This document shows positions 8,729-15,431 of a stretch of DNA of 42,845 nucleotides, piece by piece (the first letter of the stretch is position 1; every line of letters begins with the position of its first letter). Made by a program: the position numbers and the translations under genes. The notes beneath the pieces were generated by a model. That model did no database searches. It was not told where the DNA came from and saw only the letters and a list, made by a program, of their open reading frames with translations. This DNA comes from Alphaproteobacteria bacterium (GTDB lineage: Bacteria > Pseudomonadota > Alphaproteobacteria > JAEULC01). The stretch is from assembly GCA_020846275.1 (NCBI GenBank), contig JADLEG010000151.1:1-42845 (forward strand), given 5' to 3'.

Positions 8729-9319
8729 ATGCACGCACGGATTTTCGGCTTCTTCCTGATCGCCGCCGCGGCAACAGCGCAGGCGCAAACGCCGCCGCCC
8801 GGACCCGCAGCAAGCCCGCCGCCCTCGCCGCAGGAATCGACGGTGCTGGCAGTTGCCGATGCCAATTTCGTGAAACAGGCGCTGCGCGACGGTCTGGCCG
8901 AGGTCGAGTTGGGGCGCCTGGCGGCCGAGAAGGCGTCAAATCCGGCGGTGCGGGAGTTCGCGCAGCACATGGTCGCGGACCATAGCAAGGCCAACGGTGA
9001 GTTGGCCGAACTGGCGCAGCAGATGAACCTTCAGCCGGCGCCCGCCGCCAACCCGGAACAGGCCAAGCTGCGCGAGCAGCTCGAACAGCTCACCGGCGAC
9101 GCGTTCGACCGCGCCTACATGGAAAGCCAGGTGAAAGAGCACCTGAAGGCCGTCCAGTTGTTCGAACGCCATTCCAGCGCGGGCGGCGACAAGAACATCC
9201 GCGCGTTTGCCGCCGCGAAGCTGCCGGTGCTGCAGCAGCATCTCGAGCAGGCCAAACGGGTGGCAGGGGTCGTCGGCAAGCAGGCCAGGGCTACGGTTCG
9301 CTCGACAATTGCGGCCTAG
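8729..9319 (+). CDS. DUF4142 family secreted protein
   Basis: The 196-residue protein has a signal peptide (MHARIFGFFLIAAAATAQA), a Pro-rich linker, and then a helical DUF4142 domain from about residue 43 to 185 (DANFVKQALRDGLAEVELGRLAAEKASNP, FAQHMVADHSKAN, FDRAYMESQVKEHLKAVQLFE). The ferritin-like helical fold, with conserved His in MVADHSKA and QVKEHLK, is typical. DUF4142 proteins are periplasmic or outer-membrane-associated and of unknown role. The ATG at 8729 is the only start that keeps the signal peptide. Confidence 0.9.
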   Translation: MHARIFGFFLIAAAATAQAQTPPPGPAASPPPSPQESTVLAVADANFVKQALRDGLAEVELGRLAAEKASNPAVREFAQHMVADHSKANGELAELAQQMNLQPAPAANPEQAKLREQLEQLTGDAFDRAYMESQVKEHLKAVQLFERHSSAGGDKNIRAFAAAKLPVLQQHLEQAKRVAGVVGKQARATVRSTIAA

Positions 9320-9404
9320 CGGCGGGGCATGCCTCGCGCGGAACTTTGCGGCGGCTGGCGCGTTCGTTTTCCACTCCATTCCTCCAGATGATCGAGGCAG
9401 CCCG

Positions 9405-9566
9405 ATGGTCACCGCAGTGCCCGTGCGCCGCTATGTCGGCGTTCTATGGCCGGTCCAGAACGCGGTTCCGTCGCCGCGGTCTCCCGCTCCGCCGCAGCCT
9501 GAAGCGCCGGCGACGCAACCGCCGGCAGGTCGTCCGGCCCCGGTTCCGGTCGCGACCGGCTCGTAA
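9405..9566 (+). CDS. Short Pro-rich hypothetical protein
   Basis: This 53-residue frame begins MVTAVPVRRYVGVLWPVQ and continues as a Pro/Ala-rich tail. A GAGG lies seven bases before the ATG. No family is recognised, and base composition could produce it by chance. It lies 85 bases after the DUF4142 gene. Confidence 0.35.
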   Translation: MVTAVPVRRYVGVLWPVQNAVPSPRSPAPPQPEAPATQPPAGRPAPVPVATGS

Positions 9567-9579
9567 TGATTCTGCTGGC

Positions 9580-9798
9580 CTAGTATTGCTCCGCGCTGGG
9601 AGGCCAGACGGTCTCCCAGTTGTCGTCGTTCTCGGCCTGAGCAATGACCCGGCACGGCGTGCCTTGCAGGCCGGCCCCAACGGCTGCATCGATCGCCAAT
9701 CCCGTAGCGTAGCGCCGGCTGGCGAACGGGCCAAGCGTCGCGGCGCCGGCCTCGACGCTCCACTGGTCTCTCGACCTGACGACGTAAAACACTGACAT
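9580..9798 (-). CDS. Small hypothetical protein
   Basis: The 72-residue protein reads MSVFYVVRSRDQWSVEAGAA, then GPFASRRYATGLAIDAAVGAGLQGTPCRVIAQ and an acidic, Trp-containing tail. The pattern (YVVRSRDQW, then GPFASRREA-type helix, then a Cys-Arg-Val-Ile strand) looks like a DUF2188-type small alpha/beta protein in which a residue-strand-helix-strand order supports reading of redundant copies in many proteobacteria. I chose the ATG at 9798 over the longer start at 9828 because the sequence becomes coherent from there. The function is unknown. Confidence 0.6.
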   Translation of the reverse strand: MSVFYVVRSRDQWSVEAGAATLGPFASRRYATGLAIDAAVGAGLQGTPCRVIAQAENDDNWETVWPPSAEQY

Positions 9799-9940
9799 CA
9801 CACGGAGAACTCCACTCGAAGGCCGCATGTGGCATGGCGCAAGTTTGTGCGCCTAGCGCCTAATGCGCGGCGCGAGGGGTGGTTGCGTGGATAAGCTGAC
9901 ATTCGAGCTAGAGGGTTGAACTCGGGCGACGGCGCGATTT

Positions 9941-10108
9941 CTAGCTGGGATGTCTGTGCATCCAGCGTTGACGCCGCAGGGGCCGGCGCACCCGTCGCAG
10001 CTTGCGCAGGCCGCGCGGCGCCAGGATCTCCGGGGCAAGCCGGGCGGGCGAGCGGAATTCTTCCTCCAACTCCAGGAATACGCCGCCGCCAATGTCCTTG
10101 CGCTTCAT
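9941..10108 (-). CDS. Possible small basic protein
   Basis: The 55-residue frame begins MKRKDIGGGVFLELEEEF, continues SPARLAPEILAPRGLRKL and ends in an Arg-rich tail. The first 40 residues look protein-like rather than like antisense shadow. There is no clear ribosome site, and the frame stays open upstream, so this could be an artefact. It would lie 65 bases downstream of the secreted protein gene at 10174-10848. Confidence 0.28.
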   Translation of the reverse strand: MKRKDIGGGVFLELEEEFRSPARLAPEILAPRGLRKLRRVRRPLRRQRWMHRHPS

Positions 10109-10173
10109 GCAGGCCGAACGCAACCGGCATTCAGCCGGTTCCGCGGTCGCCGCAGCGGCGCTGGACGCCAGGC

Positions 10174-10848
10174 CTACTTGCAGCGCTTGTAGCTGATCTG
10201 GTCGCGGGTGATGGGCGGGATGCGGCGGCCGTCCACATAGGTGTCCTGCAGGACCAGCGTGTCCTTGTCCGCCATCGCGTAGACCTCGCGCCGCGGCTTG
10301 CGGCCCTGTTCCTGGGTTTCCACCGAGAACCGGTCGCCGTCCAGCTTCAAGGTCGCCGGCAGCACCATTTCCTTGCTTTTTGGCGACGCCTTGGGCGGCG
10401 CCGCCGGCGCCGCCGCTTGCGCGCCCGGGGCGGGCTGCGCGGGCGGATCGGTGAGCTTGCGCGCGGTGGCGGGGTTGCGCGGCGCCGAGGTGTCGATCAG
10501 CTTGCGCGCCGTCGCCGGATTGCGCGGCTGGTCCGGATTTGCCGGGTCGGTCGTCGCGGCCTTGGTCGCGGAGGCGGCATCGGCGGTCTTCGCCGGCTCG
10601 GGCGCCTTGGGCGGCGGAGCCGCCGCCGGGCGCGGCGCGGGCGCCGCCTTGCGCACCGCCGACGGGCTCTCCGCCGTCTCGATCGCCTGGAAGCGGTTGC
10701 TGAACTGGGTCACCTTGCCGTCGGCGAACATGACCCATTCCTCGCCGCAATCGCCGCGGCTCCATTTGCCGTAGTAGTCGTTCACCGTGGCGGCCATCGC
10801 CGTCGCGGCCAGCAGCGTGAGGGCGGGAGCGAGAAGACGCGCGCGCAT
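10174..10848 (-). CDS. Secreted protein with Pro/Ala-rich repeat linker
   Basis: The 224-residue protein has a Sec signal peptide (LLAPALTLLAATAMA) and two ordered ends. The N-terminal part (VNDYYGKWSRGDCGEEWVMFADGKVTQF) and the C-terminal part (LKLDGDRFSVETQEQ... VYAMADKDTLVLQD... RDQISYKRCK) look like one beta-rich domain split by a disordered linker of about 100 residues. Each half carries a Cys (C in GDCGEEW and the penultimate C), so a disulfide is plausible. The linker holds an imperfect repeat, PRNPATARKLIDTSA followed by PRNPATARKLTDPPA. No family is recognised. Confidence 0.75.
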   Translation of the reverse strand: MRARLLAPALTLLAATAMAATVNDYYGKWSRGDCGEEWVMFADGKVTQFSNRFQAIETAESPSAVRKAAPAPRPAAAPPPKAPEPAKTADAASATKAATTDPANPDQPRNPATARKLIDTSAPRNPATARKLTDPPAQPAPGAQAAAPAAPPKASPKSKEMVLPATLKLDGDRFSVETQEQGRKPRREVYAMADKDTLVLQDTYVDGRRIPPITRDQISYKRCK

Positions 10849-10961
10849 GCGATCCTTCCTGGTTGCGGCGGCGATGATCGCACGGCGCCGGCGAAGCCGA
10901 CAAGCGCCGCGCTTGCCGCCGAATCGGGTGACGCGGCCGTATCGGCGCGTATAATCCGGCC

Positions 10962-11180
10962 ATGAAGGAAAAAGGCCGGACCTGCTATTTCTGCCGCTTC
11001 TGGATCGGCGAGGGCGTGCGCGAGCGCGGGCCGCATGGCGAATGCCGGCGCTATCCGCCGGTGGTCACGGCCCGCCATCCCGATGGGAAGTTCCCGCGGA
11101 CCATCAGCACCGCCGCCTGCGGCGAATGGCAGCGCATGGCGGCGGCCGCGACCGAGGAACCGGCGGCCGCCCGGCCGTGA
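10962..11180 (+). CDS. Small four-Cys putative zinc-binding protein
   Basis: The 72-residue protein has four cysteines in a CxxC...C...C pattern: C8 and C11 in CYFCRFW, C28 in GECRRYPP, and C53 in CGEWQ. The motif GxCRRYPP followed by FPxT and CGEW recurs in small uncharacterised bacterial proteins and probably binds a metal. The start ATG at 10962 has AAGG-like sequence inside its first codons but no strong upstream site. The ORF ends 28 bases before the start of the GT-C-like gene, so the two may be cotranscribed. Confidence 0.75.
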   Translation: MKEKGRTCYFCRFWIGEGVRERGPHGECRRYPPVVTARHPDGKFPRTISTAACGEWQRMAAAATEEPAAARP

Positions 11181-11208
11181 GCCGGGGGCCGAGCCGAGGG
11201 CGGCGGGC

Positions 11209-12819
11209 TTGAACGACGCCGCGCGACCCGGATGGGCCGTCTACGCGCTGGCCGTCGCGGTTCCCGTGGCCTGCGGCTTCGTCTCGGTCTGGCTCGGCCA
11301 GGACGCCAACTGGGACCTGCGCAACTATCATTTCTACAACGCCTATGCGCTGCTGCATGGGCGGCGCGGCTTCGACCTGGCGGTCGCGCATCACGCCACC
11401 TTCTACAATCCCCTGTCGGACCTTCCGTTCTACGCGCTGGTGACGACCCTGCCGCCGCGCGCCGTCGGCTTCGCGATGGGGCTGCTCCATGGGCTCAACT
11501 TCATCGTGCTGCTGGCGCTGGCATGGCGGCTGCTGGCGACGGCGCGCCCGGTCGTGCGGCGCTGGGCGTCGGTCGCGACCGCGCTGCTCGGCATGGCGGG
11601 TGCGATGGCGGTGTCGGAACTGGGCACGACCTTTCACGACAACCTGATCAGCCTGTTCACCCTGGGCTCGCTGCTCGGCCTCGTCCTCTACTATCGCCAT
11701 CTCGTCGAATCGCCGGCGGGAAAGGCGCTCGCCGTCGCGGCGGCGACGGGGCTGCTGGCGGGGCTGGGCGCCGGGCTGAAGCAGCCGGCGATCGTCTTCG
11801 CCATCGGCGCCTGCGCGGCCTTGCTGCTGGTGACGACCACGCTGGTCCGGCGGTTCTTCCTGTCGTTCTGCTACGGGCTGGGCGTGCTGGCGGGCATCGC
11901 CGCGACAGGCGGGTGGTGGATATGGCGCATGTGGCAGGACTACGCCAACCCGCTGTTTCCCTATTACAACCAGTTCTTCAAGTCGCCCTGGGCGGTGCAG
12001 GCCGACTACGTGAACCGCGGCATGCTGCCCCGGTCGTGGTGGGAGGTTGTTGCCTACCCCTTCGTGTTCGCCGCCGACCCGAAGCTGGTGGGCGAGGCGG
12101 AATTTCTCGACCTGCGCGCGCCGGTCCTCTACGCGCTGGCGCTGCTGGCGATCCTCGCCTGGCCGGTCAAACGCCGCTGGACGGGGCCGGGAACGGTCAC
12201 CCTGGCCGACCGCCACCCGGCCAACCTGCTGCTGGCGGCCTCGGCGGTCGCCTACCTGGTCTGGCTGAAGCTGTTCGGCGTCTACCGCTACCTGGTGCCG
12301 CTGGAGATGCTGGCGCCGCTCTTGATCCTGGTCCTGGCCGACCGCTTCGCGCTCACGCGCTGGGTGCACGGCGCGGCCCTGGGCGCGGCTGCGGCGGCCT
12401 TTGTGCTGACCACCCAACCCGCGAGCTGGGGCCGGGTGCCCTGGGCCGATGATTTCTTCGGGGTCAAGCCGCCGCCGCTGGCCGAGCCCGGGCGGACGAT
12501 GGTCCTGCTGGCAGGGGCCGAGCCGCTGGGCTATGTCGTGCCGTTCTTCCCGCCGGAAATCCCGTTCCTGCGCGTCGAGGGATGGTTCGTCGGCCCTTCG
12601 CAGCCCAACCGGCATATCGAGGTGATGCGCGAACGGATCGCGGCCCATTCCGGGCCGATCTTCGTGCTGTTCCGCACCAAGTTCGAAACCCAGCGGGCGA
12701 TCGACGCGTTGACCGCCTTCGGCCTGAAAATCCGCCTGGATGCCTGCCGCCCGATGCAGCCGCATCTCGATATCAACGAGAAAGAGATGCTGGCCTTCTG
12801 CCCGGTCGACCGGCTATAG
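11209..12819 (+). CDS. Polytopic membrane glycosyltransferase (GT-C-like, GtrC-type position)
   Basis: The 536-residue membrane protein has about ten or more hydrophobic segments and a soluble C-terminal portion of about 120 residues. The first external loop carries an acidic, aromatic motif, QDANWDLRNYHFYNAYAL, then ATFYNPLSDLPFY; an Asp in the first loop is the usual catalytic position in GT-C enzymes. It is followed by a GtrB-like and a GtrA-like gene, so the likely job is transfer of a polyprenyl-phosphate-linked sugar to a surface glycan in the periplasm. The start is probably the TTG at 11209 with GAGGG about nine bases upstream; a more upstream in-frame start would overlap the small Cys protein gene. 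The acceptor and sugar are unknown. Confidence 0.7.
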   Translation: MNDAARPGWAVYALAVAVPVACGFVSVWLGQDANWDLRNYHFYNAYALLHGRRGFDLAVAHHATFYNPLSDLPFYALVTTLPPRAVGFAMGLLHGLNFIVLLALAWRLLATARPVVRRWASVATALLGMAGAMAVSELGTTFHDNLISLFTLGSLLGLVLYYRHLVESPAGKALAVAAATGLLAGLGAGLKQPAIVFAIGACAALLLVTTTLVRRFFLSFCYGLGVLAGIAATGGWWIWRMWQDYANPLFPYYNQFFKSPWAVQADYVNRGMLPRSWWEVVAYPFVFAADPKLVGEAEFLDLRAPVLYALALLAILAWPVKRRWTGPGTVTLADRHPANLLLAASAVAYLVWLKLFGVYRYLVPLEMLAPLLILVLADRFALTRWVHGAALGAAAAAFVLTTQPASWGRVPWADDFFGVKPPPLAEPGRTMVLLAGAEPLGYVVPFFPPEIPFLRVEGWFVGPSQPNRHIEVMRERIAAHSGPIFVLFRTKFETQRAIDALTAFGLKIRLDACRPMQPHLDINEKEMLAFCPVDRL

Positions 12820-12924
12820 GCAGGCGGGAATAAGGCGGGCGGTCCGCCGTTCTAAGCCGGGGGCGTATGCCAAGGGCTGCCCGGCGCGGTCTTGCGCCGG
12901 CGCAGGGCCCAGCGCGAGGAGTCC

Positions 12925-13890
12925 ATGACCGACAGCCCGTCCTTCGCCGGCCATCGCATCGCCGTGCTGGTGCCCTGCTACAACGAGGAGCGCACCATCG
13001 CCGACGTCGTCGCTGCGTTCCGCGCTGCCCTGCCGATGGCGGAAATCTATGTCTACGACAACAATTCGCGCGACCGGACGGTCGAGGCAGCGCGCAAGGC
13101 CGGCGCCATCGTCCGCAGCGAGACCTTGCAGGGCAAGGGCAACGTGGTTCGCCGCATGTTCGCGGACATCGAGGCCGACGCCTATGTCATGGTCGACGGC
13201 GACAACACCTACCACGCGCCTTCCGCGCCGACGCTGGTGGCGAAGCTCTTGGACGAGCGGCTGGACATGGTGGTGGGCGCGCGGGTCGATACCGAGGTCG
13301 CGGCCTACCGTCCCGGCCACCGCCTGGGCAACAAGATGCTGACGGGCTTCGTCGCCCAGCTCTTCGGCGAGCGGTTCAAGGACATCCTGTCGGGCTACCG
13401 CGTGTTCTCGCGCCGCTACGTCAAGTCCTTCCCGGCGCTGGCCAAGGGCTTCGAGACCGAGACCGAGCTGACCGTGCATGCGCTGGAGCTGCGTATGCCG
13501 GTCACCGAGATGCCGACCCCCTATGGTGCCCGCCCCGAGGGATCGGCGAGCAAGCTCAACACCTATCGCGACGGCTGGCGCATCCTGATGTTGATCCTGC
13601 GCCTGTTCCGCGAGGAACGGCCGCTGCAATTCTTCGGCTATCTGGCCGCCTTCCTGTTCGTGCTGTCCCTGTTGATCTCGATCCCGGTTATCGTCACCTA
13701 CCTGGAGACCGGCCTGGTGCCGCGCTTGCCGACCGCGGTGTTGTCGACCGGCGTCATGCTGCTCGCGTTCCTGAGCCTGGTCTGCGGCCTGATCCTCGAC
13801 ACGGTCACGCGTGGGCGCCGCGAGCTGCGGCGCCTGTCCTACCTGGCGATCCCGGCGACGGGCCGCGCCGAGGGCGCCAACCAGCGGTGA
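12925..13890 (+). CDS. GT2 polyprenyl-phosphate glycosyltransferase (GtrB-like)
   Basis: The 321-residue protein has a GT-A family 2 domain (VLVPCYNEERTIADVV near residue 15, VYDNNSRDRT near 45, the metal-binding VDGDNTY near 90, and LSGYRVFSRRYVKSFP near 155), then two C-terminal transmembrane helices (about 235-260 and 275-295). This is the GtrB/DPM1 layout: a cytosolic enzyme that loads a sugar from a nucleotide donor onto undecaprenyl phosphate. The ATG at 12925 has GAGGAG six bases upstream. Its stop codon overlaps the GtrA-like start, so the two are translationally coupled. Confidence 0.85.
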   Translation: MTDSPSFAGHRIAVLVPCYNEERTIADVVAAFRAALPMAEIYVYDNNSRDRTVEAARKAGAIVRSETLQGKGNVVRRMFADIEADAYVMVDGDNTYHAPSAPTLVAKLLDERLDMVVGARVDTEVAAYRPGHRLGNKMLTGFVAQLFGERFKDILSGYRVFSRRYVKSFPALAKGFETETELTVHALELRMPVTEMPTPYGARPEGSASKLNTYRDGWRILMLILRLFREERPLQFFGYLAAFLFVLSLLISIPVIVTYLETGLVPRLPTAVLSTGVMLLAFLSLVCGLILDTVTRGRRELRRLSYLAIPATGRAEGANQR

Positions 13891-14303
13891 GCGCCGGCCA
13901 AGCCAATCGGCCCATCCACAGCCAGCTTTTCCGCTTTTGCGTCGTCGGCGCGCTCGCCTTCGTGGTCGACGCGGGCGTCGTGCAGGCGCTGGTCGTCTGG
14001 GGCCAGTGGAATCCGTATCTCGCGCGCCTCGTGTCCTATCTTTCCGCCGCTTCGACGGCGTGGTGGCTGAACCGGCGCTTCACCTTCGGCGCGGGGGATG
14101 ATCCGCTGCATCGCGAATGGGCCAAGTATCTGGTGGTCAACACCGCCGGCGGGCTGGTGAACTATGCCACCTACGCCGCGCTGGTGCTGGCGTCCGATCT
14201 CGTCCGCGCAATGCCGGCGCTGGGCGTCGCAGCCGGCTCGGTCGCCGGGCTGGTAGTGAATTTCAGCTTGAACCGCTGGCTGGTGTTCCGGCGCGGCGCT
14301 TAG
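13887..14303 (+). CDS. GtrA family membrane protein
   Basis: The 138-residue protein with four transmembrane helices is typical of GtrA (FRFCVVGALAFVVDAGVVQAL, SYLSAASTAWWLNRRFTFG, KYLVVNTAGGLVNYATYAAL, AGSVAGLVVNFSLNRWLVFRR). GtrA proteins are proposed to flip polyprenyl-phosphate-linked sugars to the periplasmic face. It starts with GTG at 13887, overlapping the GtrB-like stop by four bases (GTGA). Its end overlaps the end of the convergent metallo-hydrolase by four bases. Confidence 0.9.
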   Translation: MSAGQANRPIHSQLFRFCVVGALAFVVDAGVVQALVVWGQWNPYLARLVSYLSAASTAWWLNRRFTFGAGDDPLHREWAKYLVVNTAGGLVNYATYAALVLASDLVRAMPALGVAAGSVAGLVVNFSLNRWLVFRRGA

Positions 14304-15349
14304 GCCGCGAACCGGATCACGCCTTCGCCGTCGACCTGGCGCTTCAGCCTGCCCTGGCCTTCCAGGTAGCGCAGATGCGAGAACGCCTCGCCGACCGCGA
14401 AGGTGAGCTGGTGGGTGTCGAGTTCGCGGCCCGGGAACAGGGTCGAGATCAGGTCAGCCGCGGAGACCGGGCGCTCGGCCGCGCGCTTCATCACCCGATC
14501 CAGGCGCTCGTCGTGATGCGCGACCAGCATGTCGAGCCGCCCGTGCAACCCGGTGAAGACGCGGTCATGCGACGGCAATACGATCGTGTCGGCCGGCAGC
14601 GGCCGGAACAGGTCGAGCGATGCCAGATAGCGCGCGAGCGGGTTGGCCTCGGGCTCGTTCGGCCACACGCTGACATTGGTGGTAATGCGCGGCAGCACTT
14701 GGTCGCCCGAGATCAGCAGGCCAAGCCCGGCCGAATAGAGGCAGGCGTGCTCGGGCGCATGCCCGGTTCCCACGATCACGCGCCAGTCATGCTGGCCGAT
14801 GCGCAGCGTGTCGCCGTCCTCGATCCGCCGGAACGAGCCGGGCAGGGGCAGCACGTGCTTGGGGTAGTAGCTGCCGCGGTCGGCGATCTTGGTCAGGTCG
14901 GAGGCCGCCATGCCCTGGTGCTGGTAGAAGGCGACGCGGGCGCGCGCGTCCGAGGGCTCGCTCATGCCGCGGGTCGCGCGCGCGGCCATGTACTCGCCCT
15001 GCGTGGTCCACAGCTCGACGCCCCAGGTCTCGCACAGCCATGCCGCCAGGCCCATGTGGTCGGGATGGAAATGGGTGACGAAGACGCGGGTGATCTTGCG
15101 GCCCTTGAGCGTCGAGTCCCACACCTGCTGCCACAGCGCCTTGACCTCGTCGCGCGTGATGCCGCAGTCGACGATCGCGTAGCCCTCGCCGTCCTCCACA
15201 AGCCACAGGTTGATGTGGTCGAGCGCGAAGGGCAGCGGCATGCGCAGCCAATGCACGCCCGGCACGACCTCGATCGTGCCGCCGGGCGCCGGCAACTGCT
15301 TGTCGTAGCGATAGGTGATGGGGGAGCGGGGGCGGGCGGTATCGTCCAT
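14300..15349 (-). CDS. Metallo-beta-lactamase fold hydrolase
   Basis: The 349-residue cytosolic hydrolase carries the metal-binding THFHPDH motif (H93, H95, D97, H98), further ligands in GTGHAPEH near residue 205 and SGDQVLP near 225, a C-terminal LPSHD (near 270), and a winged-helix-like tail ending in LRYLEGQGRLKRQ. This layout is common to thioesterase/glyoxalase II-like MBL proteins of about 350 residues whose substrates are unknown. The ATG at 15349 starts a well-formed N-terminal strand. There is no operon partner: it is convergent with gtrA and 83 bases downstream of the antiporter gene in the same direction. Confidence 0.88.
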   Translation of the reverse strand: MDDTARPRSPITYRYDKQLPAPGGTIEVVPGVHWLRMPLPFALDHINLWLVEDGEGYAIVDCGITRDEVKALWQQVWDSTLKGRKITRVFVTHFHPDHMGLAAWLCETWGVELWTTQGEYMAARATRGMSEPSDARARVAFYQHQGMAASDLTKIADRGSYYPKHVLPLPGSFRRIEDGDTLRIGQHDWRVIVGTGHAPEHACLYSAGLGLLISGDQVLPRITTNVSVWPNEPEANPLARYLASLDLFRPLPADTIVLPSHDRVFTGLHGRLDMLVAHHDERLDRVMKRAAERPVSAADLISTLFPGRELDTHQLTFAVGEAFSHLRYLEGQGRLKRQVDGEGVIRFAA

Positions 15350-15431
15350 GCGGGCAATCTAGCGGCGGCCATGGCCCGACGCTATGCCGATTGCTGGCGG
15401 GCACCATGCGGCGAACGCAACCGGAACGACG

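Noticed and set aside
9798..10130. 110-residue minus-strand frame
   Set aside because: Arg/Pro/Ala-rich with no ribosome site; a different frame of the same stretch looks more protein-like.
11177..11211. GTG at 11177 as start of the GT-C-like gene, overlapping the upstream stop
   Set aside because: The GTG is in a different frame from the gene, so the tempting GTGA overlap is not a coupled start.
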